Positions 1-13,604 of a DNA stretch of 64,000 bases are shown piece by piece. This stretch comes from Bisporella sp. PMI_857 (lineage: Eukaryota; Ascomycota; Leotiomycetes; Helotiales; Helotiaceae). Position numbers and translations under genes: made by a program. The DNA lies in NCBI GenBank assembly GCA_021307315.1, contig JAJSPD010000020.1, forward strand, positions 310,001 through 374,000, given 5' to 3'. The notes beneath the pieces were generated by a model, which was not told the origin of the DNA, did no database searches, and saw only the letters and a program-made list of their open reading frames with translations. How positions within the stretch are numbered: the first letter of the stretch is position 1; the number at the start of each line of letters is the position of its first letter.

Positions 1-441
1 AGTGACGTAATTTCCGTGATGGTCGGAGAAGGCGGAAAGTTGCTCCCCTTTTGAACTGTGACATCCATCTATCAACTCTGGCTTCGGGATGATATGGAAC
101 ATCATGAATGCGAGAAGGGGAGTCAATATTCCGTCTGAGTCCTTAGTAGCTTGATAATATCAACGGAGAAGAAGTGTATACCGCAGCTAAACTCGAATTC
201 TGCCTTGGTTTTTGAGTTCTGCCTGCAACAAATATATATTCTGTCAGTGAAGCTTTACGTATTAAGCTTTGGCTAGTTTGCCTGCTTCTGAATATCTTTA
301 GTCTTTACAAATGCTTGAAACTAGAAGTAAATGATTCCGGCTCCCTTGCATAGTATCCTACATATTCTAAGGTACAAGTTTGGCACAAAGGAAAGCGCCG
401 AAACGCCTGGCTCTCGCTAATGTTCCCAGCATGAAATGCCA
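1..441. other. Non-coding stretch at left edge
   Basis: This is the 3' side of the Sip3-like gene on the minus strand. I see no convincing coding region, RNA gene or repeat. It is AT-rich and may hold the 3' untranslated region. Confidence 0.5.
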
Positions 442-3400
442 TCAAGATTCAAATATAACATGCTTACGCCCATGGCTCAACATCTCCTGCTCTAACTTAC
501 AGTCCCCACAATACTCTCTATGCCATTTCCGGAGCTCCGCTACTTTGCTCTCTCTTTCCTTCTGCTTCGCCTCCTGAGTTTTGAGTTCTGCTCCCTTGAG
601 CTTCTTCTGGGATGCGGATCTGGCCAACCCTTCTTGAAGCATCGCCTGGACTTGCTTACACCTTGTGTTTTCGTCAAGAAGCCAATTTTCCCATCTGGTA
701 GATTTGAGTCAGCATACTCTTAATAAACCAGTGATCACAACGTGAAAATGGCTAGGGTATATCCACACTTACTCTGCTTTAATCATTTCCCGCTCGACAT
801 TGTTGACTACGCGCATTGCTACAAGAAGTTCGTGTCGATACGAGCCAAGGTTCTGACGAGTGCGCCTAAGTCGTTTTGCAGTAGATCTGGTGGTCGCGTC
901 CGTAAATGCTGATCCTGCAGTTTGGTATGATGCATCCATATCTGTCGAGTTGGTAAGACTTCTGAACTGGGTGTAACTGAGAACACATTAGAATTTACAA
1001 ACCAAAATAATAATAATACCATGTTGCTTACCATTTACTACCTGACCGACCAGAAACTTCAACCGGAATGGCTGTGAGTGCATCATCGAGATCTTTTAGA
1101 TATATCGCTTTACTCATGATTGGATTTGGTCCGACACCGAGCCTCCCCATGAACTTTGTGGCATTGCGTTCGGACCACCAGCTACTGGCATCTTTCTTAA
1201 CGATCAGAGTGTTGAACAGGATGCTGAATATCAGTGCAAAAACGAGCAACCGGTTGGCAGTGCAGGCCCTCCAAATTGAACGGATAAGCGCAAACATCCA
1301 CATCATCACCGATGAAATGCAGCTTTCGCCAAAAGAGCTTAGTGTCTCGAGAGCCATATGAGTGAGGGTTCGCTGCTTGATCTGGGGCCGCTTTGAGCTA
1401 GCTGATTGTCTAGGCTCGTATATTGAAATAGCCGTCTGCTGACCAACATCGCCGAAGATGTTGACAGCTCTCTTTGCCTTGCCTTGAGAACCTAGTTGGC
1501 GTACTTGATCTGTGATAACATCTGCCAAATCCAATGCGTCCGAACTGGAGTCGCCAAGGGCTTGTTTTTCAACCAGGTTTTTGGAAAATTTTGGAGTCTT
1601 GAACCAGTCGACTTTTGTATAAATAGCCAACTTACACTTTGCCTTTGAGACGTGAGTGATTACAATTTTTGAGACCAGCATGAAGTCTTTGTGATGAGGT
1701 AAATGCCAAGGAGTTTTGTGGTCTATGACAACGTAGCATGTATGCTCATTCAGGATGTCAATTACTTGATAGTCAACCACATTCGCCTGGCGAGCACGGC
1801 GGAACATATCTGTGTAATCGATTTGGAACTCGAAATCGCGACGCATATGGCCTCCCTCTGATGAGATCCAAGGACCTCGTGCGATACGTTGTGCCCTGCG
1901 TTCGTGGTAGAGAACTGCAAGCAAGATTAGCTCACTAATGCTGTGCTATTAGATGAAGATGTTCGATATACATACTGTCAAACACGGTGCTCTTATCACC
2001 AAACATAACGTGGAATAGTGCCTTAGCTCCTATGTCAAATTGTCGTTCGACGGCTTTTTGTTGCATATTTTTAGGTTCGTAGATCACTGGGTGTGTCGGA
2101 AAATGGAAAGTAGACACATCTTTGCGTGACCGTCCTGGATGTATCCCTTTCTCGATATGGATGGGGCGGTGATATCGACTTCGGCCGGACGCTGTGCCAT
2201 TATCTATCGGCGTGTTTACATCAACATCTTCCCAGCTCTCCATACTTGGGCTTCGTGTTGGATCATCCTCTTCCATCTTGATCAGCGCGGTCATTATATC
2301 TTCGAGACTCATCTGGTCTTCTGACTGAGATATGTCTATTAGGTAGTTAAGCCTATTTTGGAGTAATCGAAGTGGTTCCAGGAATGTCTTGACAGTGATT
2401 CTTGTAACATCATCTCCTGCTGCGCCTTCGCGAAGGTGTAGGAATAGGAAATCACAGTTTTTGCCTGGCGCAGCGGTAACTTCGGTTATGCTCTCCAAGC
2501 TTACTCCTGAGATGAGCACTAGACCAAGATGATGGCTGTAGAAATATACATCATTTTGAGTCACATAAACTCTGCCTGGGAACTCCTGTTGCTCGTTGGG
2601 ATTCCATGTGGCCCGGAAGACAAGTAAAACTTTATCCTCTCTTGACACATTTGGAAAAAGCATACGGAATTGTGCTTCTTGCGTTTTCAACTCCAATGGA
2701 TAATTGCTCGGGAACACCTCAGGCTTGAATTGATTGTGTATCTTGGCAGCAGCCTCAACATCTACGCTGACAGTCTGGCGATGCCCGCGCACTGAAGAAT
2801 TTTCGCTACTGATGATTGTAGGCGATGGATCAAGGGCTTTCAAAGCAGGGCTTGGAGGGGCTGACCGATCTATGGCACTGGAGGCCTTGATTTCTCCCTT
2901 TCCAAGTCGATTGATATATCCCCAGTTACTACTACCCCACGAGTTCGCCATGATTCCACTTGGCATGCCTCCTGTAGCATCACTTCGCCCAATTCCAATA
3001 CCACGTTCTCCGCTTGCAATGACAGCAAATTTGCTCAGATTTGTTGGCGCTGGTGGATTCGCAAGTGTTGAAGGCGCTAAAGTAGTTGTGTGCGTTTCTG
3101 AGAATTTGGGTATTGACGGTAATGCGGATTTTTGGACTGCTGGTGCGACTTGAGACGTTGATGCCCCGGTATAAACGGGCAGAATATTGTGGCTTGCAGA
3201 TATCAAGCTTGCAATGCCTCCTGCAGATGCTGGCGAGCTCGATTTCTCTTCTGGAATTACAGTCGGCTTTCTATGAAGGTCAAGCTTCTGCATTATCCTG
3301 GTTGCATGGTCCCTGCTGCTTTCGCCTTCTTCCCGCGTCGTAACAGAACGACGGGGCGCCGTAACATCGAAACTATTCCTGGTCGCTAAACCAGCAGCAT

Positions 3401-4929
3401 CAAGCCCTCCTGCACCACCTAAGGTGTTAGGAGTAATTGTAGCAAGATCGTCACTTCCATGAGCGGCGTGTCCTCCATCTACTGCCTTCGCAGCAAATTC
3501 CGGAATGGAGGGCTGCGTAATTGCAAAAGCTGGATCAATGCCTCCAGGATGTTTGTAATCATCATTTGCACTAGCTTCAAGCGCCTTCGTTTTCGCTAAT
3601 TCAAATGTTCCAAGCCATTCCATAAGTTGGGTCTGGGTTTCTGCTTGCACCAAGATCGCTTGGTTTTTTGTTTTAACTTCGAAGCAGAAGCGGCGCTCTT
3701 CTTGTACGGCCGGTTTGACATTACAGAGAAGCACTCCAATTTTCTCGCTTTCCTCAACTCCTCCGGAAACTGCACCTTGGACGAGCCATCCAAAGATCCC
3801 GTTCTTGACATAGAACCAACGCCGGACCCAAGTAGTCCTAGCAGGTTTACCAGAAACTATCCTCAAGAACAACCAGCCCTGCTTCTCTGACCGTTCACGT
3901 TCCTTTCTTTGAGATTGTAGATTTAATGTGGATGGTCCCTTCGACCCAAGAAAGGCAACGGTAGAAAGGTTGTAATCCTCCAATTCTCGAGAAGGTTTCG
4001 AAGTTTGAGCAGCATGTTCAGCAATATCCCTTCTCGCTATCTGTAGTTCACGCCTGAAGACAGTTTCGCCGACTTCCATCTCTCTGCTCCAACCTCGCAC
4101 ACGGTCCATCTCAGTGCCCCATTTGGTGAAAGTATCCGCGTTGGCCTCCTTAGAACGTCTCATCTCTCGCCATTGGTCAGATGAAATCTTCACTAGTAAT
4201 TTATCAATAGTATAGCGAAGTTGAGGGGCAAGAAGGCAAAAGTCCAGAGATGCCTTGAGATATGCTTTTCGAGTTTCGTGGACCTGAAAAGCATCTTCTC
4301 TCAATGAGGATGGCTCCTTGGTTTTGGATTGCCCAACATATCTTGCTAGAGTATTGTCAAATGTCTTCTGTGATTGTTCTAAATATTTGCGAGCATCCTT
4401 GAAGTTTCGTAATCTAGATAGTTGTTAACACAGCACCAATGCAAGGAAGACAATTCAGCATATGCCATACTCTCCAGCCATGAAAGACTTAATAGGTTCC
4501 ACTATGTTTGGGTTCATCTTCTTCATCCCAATTATTGCTTGCGACCACCATTCTCTTGACCCCTCCCCAAACCTCTTCATTGCCAGAAGTGTATAATCAT
4601 GGTCGAGGACAGCCTCCGAAACATCCGAAGGCGGAACTGATCGGGATAGGAAGTTGTTGAACGTTTCTTCGAGTGAGGATACGTCATGAACTAGCTTGGA
4701 TATGGATTTCACATAAGCATCTAGCCATTTCTCAATGATCTCGACCTGGTCCGCAAAATGTACGGCGGTTGCGCGGAACGTTGGGGAGTCGAGAGCTGCT
4801 TCTTTTAAGCCAGCTGGTCTATAACTTCATCTTAGCAGTGGACAAAAAGTTCACAGTGGCAGGGTCTTACATCAAGCTCAATGACCGATTTACAGCCTGC
4901 TGGGCGGGCTGGGATACTGGCTCAGACAT
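442..4929 (-). CDS. Sip3/Lam-type BAR-PH-GRAM-VASt sterol-transfer protein
   Basis: Six exons on the minus strand: 4929-4871, 4818-4471, 4413-1976, 1914-1032, 976-773 and 694-442, giving 1394 residues with phase kept at every junction. An N-terminal helical BAR-like region (about 1-260) is followed by a PH domain (about 313-417, with the W-x-R-R-W-F-Y-V core), a long Ser/Pro/Thr-rich linker, a GRAM-like domain (about 713-810), a VASt/StART-like domain (about 920-1090), one transmembrane helix (about 1167-1190) and a lysine/glutamate-rich coiled tail ending at the stop at 442. This is the domain order of yeast Sip3/Ysp1 (Lam family), which anchor in the ER and move sterols at membrane contact sites. 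Sterol transfer here is inferred from the family. The start is the first ATG that splices in phase into the BAR exon. I see no breaks. Confidence 0.9.
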
Positions 4930-6022
4930 CTTAGGAATTGATCACGGCATCACTATTAACTTCCTTGAGCGATTTCGGGGTCGCGCACAATGAGTGCTTG
5001 CACTTTCAAGATTGCAATGTGTAGAACAACAAGAAGGAGCGCGAAACCGATTTATGTCGCCTCGTTCTATTTACGGATCTAAGATCAACGAGGCTTATTC
5101 TGCTGCGAGGCGCGGTTCCTACGATGTTTGTTTGCCTAATATTTGAGGCCAAACTACATAAAACCTACATAAAACATACATCCTTCACCAGAAGCTGGGT
5201 GATGAATGCAGATTATTTCACTCTATACCAAAAAATCCTTGTATTTGCGGCAATTTGACCAATTATTTATGGCATACTAGAAGTCTAGGTAACTAAGCTG
5301 TTGAGCTCAACCAAATAGGGTCAAACGGTCTCAGCCTTGCATGACAGCCTTGAGATCATTGCGTCAACTACCATGACTGTACAAGCGTATAAAAATGACA
5401 TTCATGATCATGCCACATTACTATATCATAGGAGGTAAGAAGATTGTGCCACGATTGCAGCTCCATAAAGCTATTGCCAGCAAGGACTGGTGGCGCTCAT
5501 CAGGATGGCGAAGCACCACACAATCCAAACCTTTAAAAAGTTGCACATATCCATACCCTTCTAATCAATGGACGAGGCCCTACACAGGTGATTAGCGAAC
5601 TCTAGTAATTGCTTTAGTTTGAACTGTGTTTGGGCTCTAGTCTTGATGGATTGTGGCTGTCCGGTGTGTCACAGGTTTGGCCACAAAAGCTAGATCATCA
5701 ATCAACATGCTTGGTGATGCAGGTATGTATTTCAAAGGAACAATCGCTGGCTTAGGAAACTGAAAGTTAAAGCTCACTCAATCGAAACTCAGATTTCTAA
5801 TCACTGTCGGCGTTTCCGGCCAATCATGTTCCTCCAAGGCTGGATCTCAGCCGCCCTTACTTCGTCTACTTGTATTTGTAATGAGGGGCCCAACGCTCTG
5901 TACACACAGAGTATATAGTTGCTATTGTCTCTATAATAATTATTCACACTTCAATCAAATAAAACTTGGCCTTGATACTACAATTCGATCACTGCACAAT
6001 TCCTTCCCAGCAAAAGCATAAA
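4930..6022. other. Divergent promoter region
   Basis: About 1.1 kb between two divergently transcribed genes (Sip3-like on minus, dehydrogenase on plus). No coding region is supported. A TATA-like stretch lies near 5915-5945, and the 3' part is the likely leader of the dehydrogenase. Confidence 0.5.
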
Positions 6023-6988
6023 ATGGCGACTCCTGTGTTACTCGTTTTGGGTGCTGGGCCTAAAATTGGGCTCGAAGTCGCCAAAGCATTCGCTGCTAAA
6101 GGATATAAGATCGCATTGGCTGCTAGAAGTTTTAGCGATGGTGTTGGTGAAGATGGTTATCTTCGTTTGAAGGTCGATCTCGCAAACACAGAGGAGGTTC
6201 CAAAAACGTTTACCAAAGTCACCGAGCAACTTGGTATCCCTAGTGTTGTAGTGTACAATGGTGTGTTTCTATATTATCTGGTGGTTATGGTGTTCCTGAC
6301 AAAGACTCTAGGTTCCGATGCTGTCCGCCTCAATCCAGAAGATCCTCTCTCTACAGTCCCTATAGAATCAGTCAAACGTGAATTTGCAGTCAACACCTTC
6401 TCCCCGGTCCTCGCTGCACAAGAGGCAGTCAAAGGCTTCAAGAAGCTCCCAAGCTCAGCCTCGAGGACTTTCATCTTCACTGGAAATTTCCTGAACATTA
6501 ATGTATGGCCTAGCATGTTGACTTTTGGCATGTCCAAGAATGCTACAGCACATTTGATTCGAGGTGCATCCATTGCTTACCAAAGCCAAGGATTTAAGTA
6601 AGTCCTGAAGCTTGATCATATATCGATGTGAGATGTTTATAGGGTTTAGATTCTACTACGCCGACCAGCGTCAGGAGGATGGAGGACCAACCGTGCCGGT
6701 TGGTGGTCCAGCGGCAGGAGTTGCCTATGTGAGGCTCGCCGAGGATACTGAGCAAGGCAAGTCCAGCTTCCAGAAACAAGAATTTCAGATGTAGAGAACC
6801 TCAACGCGTAGTTTACTCTCAAGATATGCATATATTCCTGAAGCATGCCTTGAGATTAGATAACGCCGAAAAACTTTTCTACTCTAAGACATTATTAGAA
6901 CAAAGAGACTAACTCCAAGCCTCTGATACTAGGCCCATGGGACTATACATTTGTAGATGGCAAGGGTTATGTTGAATTCAAAGCGTAA
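6023..6988 (+). CDS. Short-chain dehydrogenase/reductase
   Basis: Four exons: 6023-6260, 6312-6597, 6650-6756 and 6933-6988, giving 228 residues. The protein opens with a Rossmann strand and a glycine-rich NAD(P) loop (GAGPKIG). A Y-N-G stretch after the fourth strand fits the family. The usual Y-x-x-x-K pair is not clear: an F-x-M-S-K segment lies where it would be expected, so catalysis may be atypical. The first intron (51 nt) is a multiple of three without a stop, so naive reading hides it. The last intron is a GC-AG intron (donor GCAAGT at 6757, branch ACTAAC, acceptor at 6932). It restores the C-terminal motif W-D-Y-T-F-V-D-G-K-G-Y found in related fungal proteins. The substrate is unknown. 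The gene stands alone. Confidence 0.85.
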
Positions 6989-9900
6989 GGTGTTATAAAA
7001 TGCTCCCATCTGGCGAGGATTGAGATTCAAATTGTTAAGCCCCGGTCCATAATAGAAATGCGATGCTATTAAATTACTTCTGCTATTAAATGTGCAAAGA
7101 ACTCAGGTGGACGCGACTCCTTCCGTCTAGGGCATAAAGCTGCGGCTTGTTTAAAAATCGCGTGGTCGCGTGGCCGTATATATCCTCTTAGCCTGTTCAT
7201 CTTCTTCATTTACTTTTCTCTGGACCCCCAATAAGCCAGAACATAAAGCATACACATGCACAATATTGGTAAGAGCCAACAAAGCAGACCTATTAGATTA
7301 AGTGATCTTTTTCCACAGCAATTTACAGTTTTGGACCGTGTTGCGCTCGCAATTATCCCCATCGAGAATATACGAGGCAGGTTTGCACAATGCATATGCT
7401 GCCTTAGTCATAAGGTAGGGCTCAAAGGAACATTCTGAATCAAAATTGTTGACAGGTAGGCTAAATCAAGAAATGCTCATCCAACACTGCTCATCCAACA
7501 CTGCTCATCCAACACTGCTCAATCGCCTTACAGAAGATGATCGGGGTATGACCTAATCGGGGGTCCTTGAGCGGCTGTCGTCAAATCATGCCATGGTCTG
7601 TTCGACTAGTTTCAAAGTGCCGGTGAGACGCCTGAGTACCGCAGCCAGTCATGGACGAGCTATCAAGCAACCAAGCCCGTTCCTCTTTAAAAGAAGCCAA
7701 TCCAGTTCGCAGGTTTGCCTTACAGCTCCCCCTGTTCGTCTTGAGAGTAAGTTAAAATCGAAAATGTGGATTCAACGGCGAAGGAGATCAGACCGACCGC
7801 TCGTTCCTGCCTAAAGCGCAAACCACCACCCCCTTCGGTTCATTGCCCGAGCGATGCTTCTTCACCAAAAAAAAAAAAAAAGCCCTAATAACACTTGGCC
7901 GGCAGCAGCAGCAAGCAGCATCCCCCCCCCGGCGAGCATCCCCAAGTCAATTTTGTTCTTATGCATTCATTCTATTCTTTAGCAAAAGGGTTGTTGCATG
8001 CCAAATAGACCGCAATTTCTGCTGGACAAAGGCAGGCCCTCGTACATGTGTCGGTGTTTGACTCGTCCGCCCATGAAACAATCTCTGCTACTTGATTCTA
8101 CCGCAAACAGCCTGACAAAACCTGGGGAGCATAGATTTCATACAAAGGTTACATCAAGAAAGCAGTCTCTTGTCCAAACTAAGCGACCCTGGAGCCTGAT
8201 CAGGAACTCGATCAATCTGCTGACATGGGGCCATTAGCCAAGCACTTCCTATCGACCGCCTGGTGCTGCAGATCCTGCTGCCATTTGAGGTTAAATCAAA
8301 TGAAAGATTTGTGATATAGGTGTTGGCCAAAAGGGAAACAGGGACGAGCGGTGCTCGCTCCTATGCAGCAAGTCACTTGGAGGCGAAATGTGCGCCTTGC
8401 TATACATCCTTGATCCTTTCCTCACCGCAGTTGTCACAGTTGTGAAGGTCATTGCGAGAAATTTCAATTGGATACTGCGAGATAACAGAAGCGAGGCACA
8501 AGCGGACCTTCAGACTAGGGTACGGCGGCAGTGGCCTGGCACCCTTGAGGGTTGTTGAATAAATCCTCCGAGAAAGATATACAACCTTGCCCAGAAGACT
8601 GGCACGAGGAGCCTATCGACTGGACGATGCACCCCGCAATCAATCTGGAATAGGAACCACATCTCCGCCACATGTTCAACCTCCGAGAAGGTATGGCATG
8701 GCGGTGGTCGGATTAAGAATGTTTGGCGTCAAGGAAGGAGTGGGTTTGATACCATCTTACTCCAGCATCGCTATGAGCTTCGCTACGGACGGACATTTAA
8801 CAGGATTCCAGGCCCCCCCCCGCAACGGCCCTTTTTTCTCGAGATTCCCATCATCTCCTTTTCCCCTTCATTTCTCTTTAAATACTTAGGAAGAAAGTTT
8901 GCTCTAGCGCTTGTGCACAGGCTCACCTTGTCGTGCGCCATCACGCGAGAGGGTAGGTTCCAGGCGATGTGGGGGGTTACTGTGCTCCTCTCTTTCCAAG
9001 GTGTTTGAATGAGGTTAAGATCGGGTTCGAAGCTAACGGTGCTCGCCATTTAGTGCTGCTGCTACTACTATAGTCTGTATAGCCCTGAACTCTGGACACT
9101 AATGAGCATAGGATTCGGGCTACTGTATAGCCGTTGAGCCCCGTGAGTGTGCACCACATGCAAGGTATCATATCTGGCACAACATGTACGTACTGTAACT
9201 GCTGTGTGATGATCGCTTGCCAAAGGTACTACTCTAGAGCCACTACTGCAGTGCTGCCATGGCTGCTGCAGATCGAGTCCCATCAGCCCATGTTTACATC
9301 TATCCCTAGTCGTGATATAACTTTGTTATTCATGTTATTAGTTTGCGATTGATGCTATTCTACTGCGGACCCCCAAGCAGTGAAAGAGAATATCACGATA
9401 ACCCTGCTTCACCAAGCCAATAGAATAGGACAGGACAGGTTTTTTGATGTGAATGAGATGCGATACCTGGGCAGATACAACAGATTTGCGACAGCTTGGC
9501 TTGGAAGATTTCCGCATTCCCCCGGTCGTCGTTGCTGAGATGTCTCTTACTCAGTTCCGTCCCCTGCAAGAGTGGGAAACTGGTCGTTCCTGCTTTTGGC
9601 CCTGTATCACTACCGGTATACATAGGGACTGCACAGTCGCCAATACTTGCATGATAACTATCATATATACCGCAATGATGTATGCTTTGGAGGCAACTCT
9701 ACTAAATAAACAATCACCGTCATCATCAACACACCGGTCATAGATGGACAGAGAGAATGAAACTCCCTTCCTCCTTTTCACTACAGTACTAGTCATTGGC
9801 CATTCAAAGTAGTCATCAAACATTGAATAATAAGAAATAATTAGCTGGACTTTACTAACACGGGACAGGGTATTCGCTGGGGGCGTGTTCAGGGCTTTTT

Positions 9901-10507
9901 GTAATGGACGAGTAATGTAATGCACGAAACAGCGCCGGATTCTCCAGGTTCTTGATGCTCCACCTTCCGACACCCAACACCCAAATCCATGTTCAGAGCC
10001 AGAACCAGAACCTTGCCCCATGCGAAGAGACACCAACCCAAAGAAGGGTGACGACCTCCCATGAACCACCACCACCAGCAGCAGCCATTTCACTTGATTC
10101 TCCCTTTCTCCTCTTTAACTGTCGTCTTTTCTTCTTTTCACGCGCTCGATCGAGCACAGTGCATAATATATTTCTACTGTCAACCCGATCGTTCGCTACA
10201 ATACCTACAAAATCTACAATATTATCCCCACGTACCGCACGCGGCATCATATATGCATGCTTACCAACTCTCGACCGTTGATTCATCCATTACAGTTGGT
10301 TTATGAGCGACCTTCTAGAATATCCCTTTCTATACCTACGGCGCACGTAGGACTTACAATTGCATGGCGCAAAGGCATTGAGGACATCGACGGTGACGGT
10401 CGCAAATACAGTGCGAACAATACCCCGCAATATATGCTGTCGAGCCTCCATAGCTCCGGTTATACTGGGAGAATCCAGTGACTCGAGCCTGCCAAGCGGA
10501 GAAGGTC
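6989..10507. other. Long intergenic region before transcription factor gene
   Basis: About 3.5 kb without a supported gene. It holds a 14-bp tandem repeat (7475-7521), a poly-A run (about 7867-7881), short C runs (about 7923-7931, 8813-8822) and pyrimidine-rich stretches near 10080-10140. The proximal part is probably a long promoter and 5' leader for the downstream regulator. Several short open frames at 10250-10620 could be upstream ORFs or part of an unrecognised leader exon. Confidence 0.5.
7475..7521. repeat. 14-bp tandem repeat, three copies plus part
   Basis: The unit GCTCATCCAACACT is repeated three times without mismatch (7475-7488, 7489-7502, 7503-7516) and followed by GCTCA. It lies in non-coding DNA. 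Confidence 0.9.
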
Positions 10508-13500
10508 ATGATTCCGAGTCAACAGCTCTTACACAACCAAGTGCGAAGGGCCTCAACATTCGAGACGGCTGGGGGAGACTCCATGACAGATGCCCCCCTG
10601 CAAACCGATCTCCAAGATAGGGGTCACTTTATGATGGACAATATACATTCAGGAAACCCGTCACTCATACACTCGCCTGCGCCGTCATTGAATGGAATAG
10701 GTAGTCCTCATTTTGCGGACTTCTCCTTCCAGTATCAGCGTGTACAGGGACATGGAACGGATGATACACTGGAGGTCGAGAATTCTCTAGATCCATATAG
10801 CTTGGCCTCTAACGAGCCGCCATCGGAACACAGGGGATCTATCTCGTCGATTTCAGGGATGTCTAGAGCAAACTTTAGCAACGCAGTTGCCGCGGGACAC
10901 GCGGGGAATGCGAGTATCAGTGGAGGGTCAGAGAGTGCCAGCCCGGTAAGCGTGCGCGCTGGGGTACTAGACACCGGTTTTGGGGATGACTTTGGGTTGA
11001 ACAATATGGCGCCTGTTGACGGAAGTGATTTGGGGGGTAGGACGAGAGAGGAAAAGAACGATCCGACGCCTGCGTGGAGTGATTTGAAGACCAAAGCCGG
11101 GAAGGATCGGAAACGGTTGCCCCTGGCTTGTATAGCTTGTCGAAGGAAAAAAATTAGGTGTTCTGGTGAGAAGCCTGCCTGTAAGCATTGCTTGCGATCA
11201 CGGATCCCGTGTGTATACAAGGTCACCACCCGGAAAGCTGCACCACGGACCGATTATATGGCAATGCTTGACAAGAGACTTAAGAGGATGGAGGAACGTA
11301 TTATCAAGATTGTGCCAAAAGAGGAGCAGGATAGCACGATAGTAGTGACAAGGGCGAATGTCAAACCAGCCATCCCGGGGACGACAGCTACCAAAGGCTC
11401 GTCTACCAAGAAGCGTGGTGCTGACGAAGCACTGGGGCCAGAGTTGGACACTTGGTCGAAATCTGTAGCGCATCCCAATCTAGACACTGGATCCAAGTCA
11501 TCCTCACGATTGATACAAGAAGCGGAGGAGAGCAAACTCTTGTGCGAGGGCTCTGAGTCGTTACCTGCAAGGGATATCCAAGAACATTTGTCAGAGATAT
11601 TCTTCGAGAACTTGTATGGCCAGACCTATCATTTGTTACATAAACCAAGTTTCATGAGGAAGCTGAAGTGAGTACGAACCAATTTGATGTGCGATAAACG
11701 CTGACGTTTATAGGTCTGGAACACTACCACCCGTTCTCGTTCTTGCAGTATGTGCCATATCTGCGCGGTTTTCAACACATCCTAAGCTCAATACAACGCC
11801 TGCATTTTTAAGGGGTGAGGATTGGGCATCAGCTGCTCGAGATATCGTCATGAAGCGATACGAATGGCCAAATATCACGATACTTACCTGTCTTTTGATT
11901 CTTGGGTTGCACGAGTTTGGCACCTGTCAAGGTGGTCGAAGCTGGGCCCTAGGTGGACAGGCGATACGGATGGCGTATGCTCTCCAACTTCACAAAGACC
12001 TCGACCACGACCCCCAAGGACGGAATGGAGCAACTCCATTGAGTTTCATAGATCGCGAGATCCGACGTAGGACGATGTGGGCTTGTTTCTTGATGGATAG
12101 ATTCAACTCTTCAGGCACGGATCGACCAACCTTCATTAAAGAAGAGAATCTTAAAATACCATTACCCATCAAGGAGAAATACTTTCAGCTTGATATGCCG
12201 GGTCCGACAGAGAATTTGAAAGGCGAGATACACCAGCCCGTGACACCTGGGATTGGAGAGCTTTCCAACCCAAAAGACAATATGGGTGTTGCAGCGCATA
12301 TGATTAGGTCCATTGTATTATGGGGACGAATTATAAATTATCTCAACTTAGGAGGTAATGAAGAAGATCCTCATCCAATGTGGCATCACGAATCAATATA
12401 TGCGAACCTTATCCAGCAAACAGAGGCATTTGAATCCACGCTTCCAGACTCTTTGAAGTATGGCCCAGAAAACCTACATACTCACGAGACAGAAGGCCTC
12501 GCGAATCAGTTTCTTTTCTTACATATCTCGGTCCAGCAGAACATCCTTTTCATGAATCGTTTTGCTGTGCCAGGACACATTGGAGGCAGATTACCCAAGG
12601 ATGTTCCAAAGGAATTCGTCACCAAAGCTGGTGCAAAAGCATTCGAAGCAGCCAACAGAATTTCAGAGATCATCCGAGATGGCGAGTCGTTCTTTGTGAC
12701 GGCTCCTTTTGCTGGATATTGTGCTTTTCTATCCAGCACAGTGCATATATTTGGGGTATTCTCCGGTAATTCGGCTGTGGAAACCACATCCAAGAAAAAC
12801 CTGACAACAAATGTCAAATACTTAGCCAAGATGAAGCGATATTGGGGAATGTTCCATTTTATGTCAGAGAATCTCAAGGATCAGTACCGAAAATATGCAG
12901 ATGCTTCCCGGCAAGGCGCATCTGATGGTTCCTCCTCAACGCCGGCGGCACACATCTTTCAATACGGAGACTGGTTCGATCAATACCCTCATGGCGTGTC
13001 CCAATCCGACTTTGAAGATCCTACCATCATTGTTAAGAAAGAGAAAGGTGATGACGCCGTCCTAGAACAAAAATCAGACTACCACACTGTAGAAGAGTTT
13101 TTCCACACTATGACCCCTTCGCAACGGCAAGATGTTGCCCGTATACAGAAACGACAAAGCAAGAAACACCGCTCAATGCGCAAGGAGAATCTGGATGCCG
13201 TCAACACCAATCTTCCAAATTTCCAAGGCATCAACACGCCACACCTCCATGCACATCAGCTTACACCAGGCGGATACAATCAAATGTCGCCTATCACTCC
13301 AGTCAACATGTATGGTTCGCAGCACGATTTCTACGGGCACCTGCCTCCGCATCACCAGGGCATGCTACCACAGCTGGATAGACAATTAGTGTTTGGCGCG
13401 TATGGCGGCTTAGATCCAAGTAGTCAGATGATAGATCCGGCTCAATGGGAGATGCAGATGGGTGGGATGAACGGCTTTGTGGGGGAGCCAAGTAGTGCTT

Positions 13501-13604
13501 GGTTTATGCCATTTAATATGGAGCCGCCAGAAATAGGGCAGGATGGTCCAGATATCTTCAACACAATGGGAGGGGCGGGATATGGAGGGAATGGGATGGG
13601 ATAA
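10508..13604 (+). CDS. Zn(II)2Cys6 fungal transcription factor
   Basis: Two exons, 10508-11667 and 11714-13604 (46-nt intron with GTGAGT donor), giving 1016 residues. A Ser/Gly-rich N-terminus precedes a binuclear zinc cluster with cysteines at about 208, 211, 218, 225, 228 and 235. A basic linker and short coiled segment follow (about 245-275). The middle region (about 370-800) contains the fungal-specific regulatory domain, including the G-G-R-S-W-x-L-G-G-Q-A-I-R-M-A core and the R-R-R-T-M-W-A-C-F-L-M-D-R block. The C-terminus is rich in Gly, Met, Pro and Gln, typical of activation regions. It should bind CGG-type half sites in the nucleus. The target genes are not deducible. The start is uncertain: 10508 is the first in-frame ATG, and 10583 is also possible. 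Confidence 0.85.

Noticed and set aside
7475..7521. Possible CRISPR-like array
   Set aside because: The 14-bp units are directly joined without spacers, and the organism is a eukaryote.
9010..9045. GGTTCGAA segment resembling a tRNA T-loop
   Set aside because: I could not find matching acceptor, D or anticodon arms around it.
9551..10093. 180-residue minus-strand frame upstream of the transcription factor
   Set aside because: No domain, no splice support and promoter-like composition; probably chance.
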